From: Nocardia flavorosea
Lineage (GTDB): Bacteria; Actinomycetota; Actinomycetes; Mycobacteriales; Mycobacteriaceae
Assembly: GCF_015477805.1 (NCBI RefSeq)
Contig: NZ_JADLQL010000004.1
Coordinates: forward strand, 186,001-250,000
Reading direction: 5' to 3'
DNA length: 64,000 nt
Part shown: positions 52,078 to 59,950 of the stretch, piece by piece
Layout of the letters: every line of letters begins with the position of its first letter
How positions within the stretch are numbered: the stretch's first letter is position 1
Notes under the pieces: generated by a model
What the model was told of the DNA's origin: nothing
Seen by the model: the letters and a program-made list of their open reading frames with translations, nothing else
The model's database searches: none
Program-made: the position numbers and the translations under genes

Positions 52078-52884
52078 TCACGACACGTTCCGTTTACGTT
52101 CCAGGAGCGTCATCAATAGCAGGGTGATGAGTGCGAGCCCCATCAGCAGGACGGCGGCGCAGTAGGCGCCGAAATCGTTGTGATCGTTGATATAGCGTTC
52201 GTGCACCAGCAAGGTGAGCGTCTGCGATACTCCCGGGAAACCGGACGACACCATGATCACCGCACCGAATTCGCCGAGCGCGCGGGCGACGGTGAGCACC
52301 ACACCGTAGGTGAGGCCCCAGCGGATGGCGGGGACGGTGATCCGCCAGAAGGTCTGCCAGCGGGAGGCGCCCAGGGTCGCGGCCGCCTGTTCCTGATCGT
52401 CGCCGATCTCGTGCAGTACCGGTTCCACTTCGCGCACCACGAACGGCATGGTCACGAAGATGGTCGCCAGCACCATCCCGGGCAGGGCGAAGATCACCCG
52501 GAAGCCCCATTCGGTGATCACCCCGAACCAGCCGCCCACACCCCACAGCATGATCAGCGCGACACCGACCACCACCGGCGAGACGGCGAACGGCAGATCC
52601 ACCAGCCCCTGCAGCAACCGCCGGCCCGGGAAGTTGCCGCGGACCAGGGCCAGCGCGATCACCACGCCCAGGATCACGTTCACCGGCACCACGATGATCA
52701 GGATGATCATGGACAGGTTGAACGCGGAGATGGCGGCCGGGGTGCTGATCTGGTCGATGAACGCGCCGATGCCGTGCTCGAATGCCCGGTACAGGATGAT
52801 CCCCAGCGGCAGCACCAGCAGCACGAACAGATAGCCGAGCGCCAGCACCCGCAGACTCACCCGGCTGGGTGTGGACAGTTTCAT
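52078..52884 (-). CDS. cysW: Sulfate ABC transporter permease CysW
   Basis: The 268-residue protein has six membrane helices and the EAA-loop typical of permeases (EQAAATLGASRWQTFWRITVPA). It pairs with CysT to form the sulfate channel. Sequence blocks DLPFAVSPVVVGVALIMLWG and GAVIMVSSGFPGVSQTLTL match the CysW group. Its ATG lies inside the end of cysT, overlapping by four bases, so translation is coupled. Confidence 0.94.
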   Translation of the reverse strand: MKLSTPSRVSLRVLALGYLFVLLVLPLGIILYRAFEHGIGAFIDQISTPAAISAFNLSMIILIIVVPVNVILGVVIALALVRGNFPGRRLLQGLVDLPFAVSPVVVGVALIMLWGVGGWFGVITEWGFRVIFALPGMVLATIFVTMPFVVREVEPVLHEIGDDQEQAAATLGASRWQTFWRITVPAIRWGLTYGVVLTVARALGEFGAVIMVSSGFPGVSQTLTLLVHERYINDHNDFGAYCAAVLLMGLALITLLLMTLLERKRNVS

Positions 52885-53768
52885 CGGGCCTCGCGTTCCT
52901 TCCGGGCCGTCCGTTCGGCGAATGCCCGCAGCACCAGCAGGGCGACGAACGCGATCACCAGCAGCGCCACCGATACCGCCGCCGCGTTCACCGGCCGGTC
53001 GATTTCGATCTGCTGCTGGATGTACTGCGAGGCCACCTGGGTTTCGCGCGGGATGTTGCCGCCGATCAGCACCACCGACCCGAACTCCCCGATCGCGCGG
53101 GCGAAGGCCAGGCCACCGCCGCTGATGATCGCGGGCGCCAGGGTGGGCAGCACGATCCGCCGGAACGTGGTCCAGTTGTCCGCACCCAGCGACAGCGCCG
53201 CCTGCTCGACCTCGCGATCGGCCTCGATCAGCACCGGCTGCACCGACCGCACCACGAACGGCAAGGTGACGAAGGCCAGCGCTACCACCAGCCCCGGCTG
53301 GGTGGCGTTGAGGTGGATATCGATCGGGCTCTGGGGTCCGTACAGCGCGAGCAGCACGATACTGGCGACGATGGTCGGCAGCGCGAACGGCAGATCTATC
53401 AGGGCATTGACCAGTCCCTTACCGGGAAAGTCGTCGCGCACCAGCACCCAGGCGATCAGCGTGCCCATGACGACGTTGAGCAACGCCACCACGAGGGATA
53501 CGAGCACGGTCACCCGCAACGCGGCCAGTGCGAGCGGATCGGTGATCGCATCCCAGAATCCGGACCAGCCGTCGTCGAAGGCACTGAAGGTCAGTGCGGC
53601 CAGCGGCAGCAGCACGATCACGCTCAGCCACAGCATCGCGGTGGCGATACCGAGCGGGCCCACCGAACCGGTGAACCGCAGCCAGGAGCCGAGCGGGCGG
53701 CGGGTGGGTTCGTCGCGCACCGCGGCCGCGGCAGGCGCGGGTTCGGTGCCGGGGCTGTGTTCGGTCAC
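52881..53768 (-). CDS. cysT: Sulfate ABC transporter permease CysT
   Basis: The 295-residue protein has six membrane helices, DLPFALPTIVASIVLLALYG, and an EAA-loop (EQAALSLGADNWTTFRRIVLPT). It is the second sulfate permease subunit, homologous to CysW but with a longer N-terminus of about 30 polar residues. The start is GTG at 53768, 36 bases after the binding-protein stop. Its stop overlaps the cysW start. Confidence 0.94.
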   Translation of the reverse strand: MTEHSPGTEPAPAAAAVRDEPTRRPLGSWLRFTGSVGPLGIATAMLWLSVIVLLPLAALTFSAFDDGWSGFWDAITDPLALAALRVTVLVSLVVALLNVVMGTLIAWVLVRDDFPGKGLVNALIDLPFALPTIVASIVLLALYGPQSPIDIHLNATQPGLVVALAFVTLPFVVRSVQPVLIEADREVEQAALSLGADNWTTFRRIVLPTLAPAIISGGGLAFARAIGEFGSVVLIGGNIPRETQVASQYIQQQIEIDRPVNAAAVSVALLVIAFVALLVLRAFAERTARKEREAR

Positions 53769-53804
53769 GAGTATCGAGTATCGCGTGTGGTCCGGGTCAC
53801 CCGG

Positions 53805-54839
53805 TTACTCGGTCGCGTTCTCGTAGGCGATGGCGATGGCGCCGGACTCGGGAGCGAACAGTTCGGCCTCCACCGTTTCCCACCCACCGAGATCGGCGAC
53901 GGTGTACAGCGTGGCCGGTTCCGGGAACACTTCGGCGTACTCGGCGGCGATCCCGGGATCGACGGGCCGGAAGCCCGCCTCGGCCCAGGCCCGCTGCGCG
54001 GCGGGGGTGTAGAGGAAATCGCGGAATGCCAGCGCCTTCTCCGGATGCTGCGCGTGTTCGAGCACCGCGACCGGATTCTCGATCCGCAACGTCGACTCCG
54101 GCACGATATGTTCGACCGGATCACCGTGCCGTTCGGCGAAGATCGCCTCGTTCTCGTAGCTGATCAGGACATCGCCCGTGCCCTGTAGGAAGGTTTCGGT
54201 GGCCTCCCGGCCGGATTTCGGCTGGACCCGCACCCGGGTGAGCATCTGATTCAGGAAGTCGATCCCGGCCTGCTGATCGCGGCCCCCATCGCTCGCCGCG
54301 GCATAGGGCGCGAGCAGATTCCATTTAGCGGAACCGGAGCTGAACGGATTGGGGGTGACCAGCTCGATATCCTCGCGCAACAGATCGTCCCAGCCGCGGA
54401 TGTTCTTCGGATTACCGGCCCGCACCACGAGGGTGACGACCGAACCGAACGGGATACCACGGGTGGCGTCGGCGTTCCAGTCCGGATCCACCAGCCCGGC
54501 GTCCACCAGCCGGGTGATATCGGGTTCGAGGGAGAAACTCACGATATCGGCGGGGGCGCCGCGGGCGATCTTGCGGGATTGGTCGGCGGAGGCGCCGTAG
54601 GACTGGCGCACCTCGACTCCCTCCCCCGCCTCGGTCTCGTTGAAGGCTGGCACGACCTCGTCGTACCCGGGCTTGGGGATCGCGTACGCGTACAGATCGA
54701 CCGTACCGCCGCTGCCGTCGGCGCCGCCGCCGCCGACCTCGTCACTCGAACCGCCCGCGCAAGCGCTCAGCACTACGGGTAAGGCCACCAGCGCGGCGAA
54801 CAGCCGGTGGCGCGCCGCCGGACGACCGGTACGCGACAT
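53805..54839 (-). CDS. subI: Sulfate-binding lipoprotein (SubI-like)
   Basis: The 344-residue protein has a lipoprotein signal: RHRLFAALVALPVVLSACAGG, with lipobox L-S-A-C near residue 26. The mature protein matches periplasmic sulfate-binding proteins (VRQSYGASADQSRKIARGA, ITRLVDAGLVDPDW, VTLVVRAGNPKNI, VTPNPFSSGSAKWNLLAPYA). It delivers sulfate or thiosulfate to CysTWA. The ATG at 54839 gives the lipobox a normal position; longer frames would start inside the upstream microprotein region. Confidence 0.94.
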   Translation of the reverse strand: MSRTGRPAARHRLFAALVALPVVLSACAGGSSDEVGGGGADGSGGTVDLYAYAIPKPGYDEVVPAFNETEAGEGVEVRQSYGASADQSRKIARGAPADIVSFSLEPDITRLVDAGLVDPDWNADATRGIPFGSVVTLVVRAGNPKNIRGWDDLLREDIELVTPNPFSSGSAKWNLLAPYAAASDGGRDQQAGIDFLNQMLTRVRVQPKSGREATETFLQGTGDVLISYENEAIFAERHGDPVEHIVPESTLRIENPVAVLEHAQHPEKALAFRDFLYTPAAQRAWAEAGFRPVDPGIAAEYAEVFPEPATLYTVADLGGWETVEAELFAPESGAIAIAYENATE

Positions 54840-54901
54840 CGTGGACCTTTCCGCGCCGAATCCGCGCCGAGCTCGTGCGGACCCGCGGCCACCGGGGCGG
54901 A

Positions 54902-54979
54902 TCACAGGGTGAACAACCAGGCGATGACCACCAGCACCAGCAGCGCGGCCAGTGCGAGCTGTACTCGGGAACGCGGCAT
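54902..54979 (-). CDS. 25-residue membrane microprotein in the sulfate uptake operon
   Basis: The ORF encodes MPRSRVQLALAALLVLVVIA followed by WLFTL. A short basic start is followed by one hydrophobic helix, typical of a single-pass membrane microprotein. Its ATG shares one base with the TGA of the 69-residue gene (TGATG), so it should be translated by coupled re-initiation. It is followed by subI. I recognise no family, and the ORF is below normal gene-calling limits. A role near the sulfate transporter is inferred only from position. Confidence 0.6.
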   Translation of the reverse strand: MPRSRVQLALAALLVLVVIAWLFTL

Positions 54980-55188
54980 CAGCCGACCTCGCTTCCGGTC
55001 TCGCGGTCACCGTCGATCTCGTCGTGGCCCAGTACCCCGGCGGCCAGGCGCACTGCCCGGTCGATGAGATAGGCGATACCGAAACTGATCGGCACCATAC
55101 CTACCAGCACCACGAGGAACTGCGGGATGAACGGCAATCCCGCCACCCACAGTTCGAACCCGTCCCACCAGCCGGCAATACGCTCCAC
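54979..55188 (-). CDS. 69-residue small membrane protein of the sulfate locus (Rv2401A-like)
   Basis: The protein starts with GTG at 55188 (VERIAGWWDGFELWVAGLPF). It has one or two hydrophobic segments (PQFLVVLVGMVPISFGIAYLI) and a polar tail (GHDEIDGDRETGSEVG). M. tuberculosis has a similar small membrane gene, Rv2401A, between subI and the GH15 gene. The start fits a leaderless message, because TACGCT lies seven bases upstream. Function unknown; it may belong to the sulfate operon. Confidence 0.75.
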   Translation of the reverse strand: MERIAGWWDGFELWVAGLPFIPQFLVVLVGMVPISFGIAYLIDRAVRLAAGVLGHDEIDGDRETGSEVG

Positions 55189-55195
55189 GCCGACC

Positions 55196-55201
55196 AGCGT
55201 A
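55196..55201 (-). promoter_or_regulatory. -10-like element of the 69-residue membrane protein gene
   Basis: TACGCT on the minus strand ends seven bases before the GTG at 55188, so transcription would start at the codon. This supports the GTG as the real start and suggests the sulfate uptake operon begins leaderless. No -35 was found. Confidence 0.5.
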
Positions 55202-55273
55202 GAACACCGGCCGCACACCCCTGCCCACCCGGCACGGCCGGACATCTCCTGCCCGACCCGGCCCGCCCATTTC

Positions 55274-55304
55274 TTGACCTCGAGCGCGCTCGAGGTTGCA
55301 GGCT
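55274..55304 (+). promoter_or_regulatory. MerR/SoxR-type promoter of the methyltransferase gene
   Basis: TTGACC (55274-55279), a 19-base spacer and CAGGCT (55299-55304) are followed by ATG at 55311. The spacer lies within the perfect palindrome ACCTCGAGCGCGCTCGAGGT (55277-55296). The long spacer and central dyad are the mark of promoters activated by DNA distortion by MerR-family proteins. The site is the twin of 37856-37886. Confidence 0.8.
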
Positions 55305-55310
55305 GAGGTC

Positions 55311-55973
55311 ATGACTCAGGCCACCGAGGTATGGAACTCCGCCTACGACAACGACACCGCGCCGTGGATCATCGGCGAACCACAGCCCGCGATCGTCGCC
55401 CTGGAACGCTCCGGCCGGATCCGCGGCCGCACCCTCGACCCGGGAACCGGCGCCGGTGAGCACACCATCGCACTGACCGCCGCGGGCTACGACGTGCTCG
55501 GCGTCGACCTCTCCCCCAGCGCCGTCGCCTATGCGCGGCGCAATGCCGCGGCCAAGGGCGAGCCCGCAGCCAGGTTCGAGGTGGTCGATATGGTCGCGCT
55601 CGCGGATTCGGCGGACAACCCGCTCGGCGCCTTCGACACGATCGTCGACAGCGCCCTGTTCCATGTGTTCTGCGATGACGAGGCGGCCCGCGCCGCCTAC
55701 GTCCGCGCGTTGCACCGGCTGTGCGCACCCGGCGGATATGTGCACCTGCTGGCGCTCTCCGATACCGAACCGGGGTTCGGGCCGCGGATCGGGGCGGACC
55801 TCATCCGCGACGCTTTCACCGGACCGGGCTGGGAGCTGGCGGACCTGCGACCGGACCGCTACTACGGACGCGTCACCGAATCCAATGCCGACCAGCTCGG
55901 TGACCTGACGGTCGACGCCACCGGCAAGGTCGAACTGGTGGCCTGGCTCGCCCGCATCCGGCGCACCGGGTAA
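55311..55973 (+). CDS. SAM-dependent methyltransferase under a MerR-type promoter
   Basis: The 220-residue class I methyltransferase has motif I LDPGTGAGEHTIALTAAGYDVLG, in which Pro and Thr replace the usual VGCG core but the fold cues remain, the acidic end of strand 2 (GVDLSP), and the later VDSALFHVFCDD and LCAPGGYVHLLAL. Its substrate is unknown; small-molecule methyltransferases of this size include thiol and thiopurine types. The ATG lies seven bases after the -10 of the MerR-type promoter, so the message is probably leaderless and inducible. Confidence 0.85.
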   Translation: MTQATEVWNSAYDNDTAPWIIGEPQPAIVALERSGRIRGRTLDPGTGAGEHTIALTAAGYDVLGVDLSPSAVAYARRNAAAKGEPAARFEVVDMVALADSADNPLGAFDTIVDSALFHVFCDDEAARAAYVRALHRLCAPGGYVHLLALSDTEPGFGPRIGADLIRDAFTGPGWELADLRPDRYYGRVTESNADQLGDLTVDATGKVELVAWLARIRRTG

Positions 55974-56007
55974 TCGGAGGTGGCAACTCGGGGCTCGGCC
56001 ACACATC

Positions 56008-58032
56008 ATGGGTTGTATGCCGAGCCCCGAGCAAGCAGCACCGGCGAGCGGACTGCCGGGCACCCACCCGGCCGCGCCGCGTCGCCAGGACAACTTCCCG
56101 GCCATCGACGATTACGCCTTTCTCTCCGACTGCGAAACGACCTGCCTGATCGCCAGTAGCGGGGCGGTGGAGTGGATGTGCATCCCCCGCCCCGATTCGC
56201 CGAGTGTGTTCGGCGCCCTGCTGGATCGCAGCGCCGGTCATTTCCGGCTGGGCCCCTACGGTCATTCGGTTCCCGCGGCCCGCCGCTATCTACCGGGCGG
56301 CATGGTCCTGGAAACCACCTGGCAGACGGCGACCGGCTGGCTGATCGTGCGCGATGCGCTGGTCCTGGGCCCGTGGCACAGCACCGAGCAGCGCAGCCGC
56401 ACGCACCGGCGCACTCCGACCGACTGGGATGCCGAGCATATGCTGCTGCGCACCGTCAAATGCGTGAGCGGCACCGTCGAACTCGAACTGAACTGCGAAC
56501 CGTCCTTCGACTACCACCGGCAGATGGCTTCCTGGGAGTACACCGGCAAGGTGTACGAGGAGGCCACCGCGGTCTGCGCCGACGATCCGACCGCCGGGCC
56601 GAGTCTGGTACTCACCACCGACCTGCGCCTGGGCCTGCAGGGCCGCGAAGCCCGCGCCCGCACCCGGATGACCGAGGGCGACAGTGCCTATGTCGCGCTC
56701 ACCTGGTCCGAACTGCCCGCCCCCCGCACGTTCGACGAGGCCGCCGGCAAGATGTGGACCACCATCGAATGCTGGCGGCAGTGGATAACCCTCGGCGATT
56801 TTCCCGACCATCCCTGGCGCCGCTATCTACAACGCAGCGCACTCACCCTGAAAGGTCTCACCTACGCCCCCACCGGCGCACTGATGGCCGCCGGCACCAC
56901 CTCACTACCGGAAACGCCCGGCGGGGAGCGCAACTGGGACTACCGTTACTCATGGGTACGCGATTCCAGCTTCGCTCTCTGGGGCAGCTACACCCTCGGC
57001 CTGGACCGCGAAGCCGACGATTTCTTCGCATTCCTGCACGACGCCACCACCGGGCCGGACGGCGAACCGGTTCCGCTGCAGGTGCTCTACGGGATCGGCG
57101 GCGAACGCCATCTCCCCGAATCGACCCTCGATCATCTCTCCGGCTACGGCCACTCCCGGCCGGTACGTATCGGCAACGGCGCCTTCGACCAGAAACAACA
57201 CGATATCTGGGGCACCATGCTGGACACGGTGTACCTGCACGTGAAATCGCGTAAGCATGTGCCGGAGACACTGTGGCCCATGTTGAAACGCCAGGTCGAC
57301 GCCGCCATCGCGAACTGGCGCGACCCCGACCGCGGGCTGTGGGAGGTACGGGGCGAACCACAGCATTTCACCTCCTCGAAGGTGATGTGCTGGGTCGCAC
57401 TGGACCGGGGCGCCCGCCTGGCCGAACTACACGGCCAGGCGGCAATCGCCCGCAAATGGCACGAGATCGCAGCGGAGATCCGGGCCGATATCCTGGCAAA
57501 CGGGGTGGACGAGCGCGGCCGGTTCACCCAGGTCTACGGCGGTTCCACACTGGACGCCTCACTTCTGCTGGTGGTACTGACCCGGTTCCTTCCTGCCGAT
57601 GATCCACGGGTGCGCGCCACCGTATTGGGTATCGCCGACGAACTCACCGAGAACGGGCTGGTGCTGCGTTACCGCACCGAATCCACCGACGACGGAATGT
57701 CGGGCGTCGAGGGCGCCTTCACCATCTGTTCGTTCTGGCTGGTCTCGGCGCTGGTGGAAATCGGGGAGGTCGAGCGTGCCCGCGTCCTGTGCGAACGCCT
57801 GCTCACCCATGCCGGGCCGCTCAAGCTCTACGCCGAGGAAATCGACCCGCACACCGGCCGCCAGCTCGGCAATTTCCCGCAGGCCTTCACCCATCTCGCG
57901 CTCATCAATGCCGTCACTCACCTGATCCGGGCCGAAAGCGCGGAACCGGCCGGCACGTTCCGGCCCGCGCACGACAAAACCGGCGGCACCCCGTGGCGCA
58001 GCCGGCCTCGCGATACCGGCCGAATGGGGTGA
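56008..58032 (+). CDS. Glycoside hydrolase family 15 trehalase/glucoamylase
   Basis: The 674-residue protein has a beta-sandwich N-terminal domain (AFLSDCETTCLIASSGAVEW) and an alpha/alpha-barrel catalytic domain from about residue 270, with NWDYRYSWVRDSSFAL and the catalytic Glu in DGMSGVEGAFTICSFWLV. A second catalytic Glu is expected near EEIDPHTGRQLGNFPQAFTH. It corresponds to mycobacterial Rv2402/MSMEG_4535, reported as a trehalase, so trehalose turnover is the best guess. No signal peptide is visible. ATG 56008 is used; ATG 56017 is an alternative. It is convergent with the GTPase gene, with nine bases between. Confidence 0.9.
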   Translation: MGCMPSPEQAAPASGLPGTHPAAPRRQDNFPAIDDYAFLSDCETTCLIASSGAVEWMCIPRPDSPSVFGALLDRSAGHFRLGPYGHSVPAARRYLPGGMVLETTWQTATGWLIVRDALVLGPWHSTEQRSRTHRRTPTDWDAEHMLLRTVKCVSGTVELELNCEPSFDYHRQMASWEYTGKVYEEATAVCADDPTAGPSLVLTTDLRLGLQGREARARTRMTEGDSAYVALTWSELPAPRTFDEAAGKMWTTIECWRQWITLGDFPDHPWRRYLQRSALTLKGLTYAPTGALMAAGTTSLPETPGGERNWDYRYSWVRDSSFALWGSYTLGLDREADDFFAFLHDATTGPDGEPVPLQVLYGIGGERHLPESTLDHLSGYGHSRPVRIGNGAFDQKQHDIWGTMLDTVYLHVKSRKHVPETLWPMLKRQVDAAIANWRDPDRGLWEVRGEPQHFTSSKVMCWVALDRGARLAELHGQAAIARKWHEIAAEIRADILANGVDERGRFTQVYGGSTLDASLLLVVLTRFLPADDPRVRATVLGIADELTENGLVLRYRTESTDDGMSGVEGAFTICSFWLVSALVEIGEVERARVLCERLLTHAGPLKLYAEEIDPHTGRQLGNFPQAFTHLALINAVTHLIRAESAEPAGTFRPAHDKTGGTPWRSRPRDTGRMG

Positions 58033-58041
58033 CAGTCGCCG

Positions 58042-59847
58042 TCAGGCGGCGGCGATACTGTCCGCCTGCTGCCGCAGATCGCGCAACTTCCCCATATCGG
58101 TATCGAGCCGGGCGAGGCGTTCGGCGCCCCGGTCGCCGTACTGTGCCCCCGCTTCCTCGGCCACACGCAACGCCTCATCCGCCGCGCGTAACGCATCGGT
58201 GGCGATATCGGTGAAATGGTCCCGCAGTACCCGCTGCACTTCTCGCAGCCGGGTCCGCGACTCCTTGCCGACCTGGAAGACCACATCGTCCATCAGCCGC
58301 GAAACCGCCGCCTTCGCCTCGGTCTGCCGGCGCAACCGGCGCGCCCGGCGGTCCTCCCACAGGGCGTGCAGGCCGAGCAAGATACCCGCACCGGCCGAAT
58401 ACCAGTTCACCAGCGACATCCCGAGCAGGCTGGTGGCAAGGCCCACCATCAGAATGCCGCCGTAGGAACCGCGCAGCGCGGACAGGAACTGCTCGGTGAC
58501 ACTCGCTTTCGCGCTCTGCAACGGTTCCAGCGACGCGACGTCGGTCAGCAGATCCGACGCGTACCGCGGGCGGATATCCGGTAACTCCGGGCGGCGGTGC
58601 TCGGCCGGGAACCGCGCCGCGACCTGTTCACCCAGCTCCTCGGCGCGGTAGTTGGCGGTCTCGAAATTCTCCGCGATCGCTTCGGCGATCCGGCCCTCCA
58701 GCTCGGTGCCGAACTGCTTCCACCGAGCGGCCGGATCCATTTCCGATATCTCGGTTTCGGCGTCGCGCACCAGGGCACGCAGCCGATGCCGCAGATCGTG
58801 CTCGATATCGGCCATCAGTTCGGTACTGCCGTCGGCGAGCGTGACCTGCCAGGTCGCGGTGCGCTGCCGCAACTGGTCGGCCTGGTCCCGCGCGGTGGCC
58901 AACTGCTGAGTGACATGGGCGCGCCGGCGCGGATCGCGCAGCGCATCGGCTTCGGTACGCAGCACCACGCCGAGATGGTCGCCCACGAGCTGGATATCGC
59001 GGACCGCGGATTTCACGGCCATGGCATCGGCATGGGCCACCACATAGTCGCGCAGATGCTCCACCAACTGCGGTACCCCGGATTCGACCGCGCGCTGCTG
59101 GTTCCCGGCCCGCTGCGCCTGATGGTGCAGTTGCGCCGACACCGGCGCCACCGCGAAGCCCAGCCCGGCCTCGTCGAGCAATTCCCGGTTGAGCTCCTGC
59201 ACCTGCGCCCAGTGCGGATTGCGGTCGATCTTGTTCAACACACAGATCACCGTGGGACAGATCTGCCCGATCCGCCGCAGATGCGCGATCTGATCCCGGT
59301 TGTACGCGGTATCGGCATCGCTCACATACAGCACCGCGTCGGCGGCGGCGATCATCGACCAGGTGGTGCTGTCCTGCATCGCCGCGCCCGGCGCGTCCAT
59401 CAGTACGATCCCCTCGGCCAGCAGCGGGCTCGGATGGGTGAAGTCGGCGCGGATCACCCCCGTGGCCGATAACGCCGGCGCCGGGTTCAGCGGGTCCACC
59501 GGCTGGCGCCGGACCCGGCCACCGCCCTCCCGCCGGACCAGGGTGGCCGTGGCTTCGGGACCGTACTCGACGATCGCCGGGACACTGATCGGGCTGTCGG
59601 TCGCACTGACCGGCGCTCCCGCCAGCGCGTTCACCAGGGTGCTCATCCCGCTCTTCGGCGGACCGACCACCACCAGCCGCACCCGGGTATCGGCCACCCG
59701 GGCCCGGACCATACCGAGCCGGCCCCGGAGATCGTTGCGGCTGGCGGTGCGGGAAACATCCCGCAACTCGTCGATGATCTGGATGAGCGGGGCCATCACA
59801 TCCGGATTCTTCACCGTGGCGGCCTGCGGTCCGGCTACGGCAGACAA
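58042..59847 (-). CDS. Dynamin-like GTPase (IniA/IniC-like)
   Basis: The 601-residue protein has G1 GPPKSGMSTLVNAL near residue 60, G3 DAPG and G4 NKID, then a long helical region typical of bacterial dynamin-like proteins, with a hydrophobic stretch (GGILMVGLATSLLGMSLVNWYS) near residues 465-490 that could act as a membrane paddle. Mycobacterial IniA and IniC, induced by cell-wall stress, share this plan. It lies 103 bases downstream of a low-complexity protein, like the iniB-iniA order, but the neighbour shows no IniB motif that I can see. The role may be membrane maintenance. Confidence 0.85.
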   Translation of the reverse strand: MSAVAGPQAATVKNPDVMAPLIQIIDELRDVSRTASRNDLRGRLGMVRARVADTRVRLVVVGPPKSGMSTLVNALAGAPVSATDSPISVPAIVEYGPEATATLVRREGGGRVRRQPVDPLNPAPALSATGVIRADFTHPSPLLAEGIVLMDAPGAAMQDSTTWSMIAAADAVLYVSDADTAYNRDQIAHLRRIGQICPTVICVLNKIDRNPHWAQVQELNRELLDEAGLGFAVAPVSAQLHHQAQRAGNQQRAVESGVPQLVEHLRDYVVAHADAMAVKSAVRDIQLVGDHLGVVLRTEADALRDPRRRAHVTQQLATARDQADQLRQRTATWQVTLADGSTELMADIEHDLRHRLRALVRDAETEISEMDPAARWKQFGTELEGRIAEAIAENFETANYRAEELGEQVAARFPAEHRRPELPDIRPRYASDLLTDVASLEPLQSAKASVTEQFLSALRGSYGGILMVGLATSLLGMSLVNWYSAGAGILLGLHALWEDRRARRLRRQTEAKAAVSRLMDDVVFQVGKESRTRLREVQRVLRDHFTDIATDALRAADEALRVAEEAGAQYGDRGAERLARLDTDMGKLRDLRQQADSIAAA

Positions 59848-59950
59848 GCCCTGCTCCTTCGCTCTCGGTCACAACACGTCCTGCGGCCACGCTCGGCCGT
59901 TCACCCCCGCCCACCCGACCGGATTCGAATCCGGGATCGGCCGTGAACCG

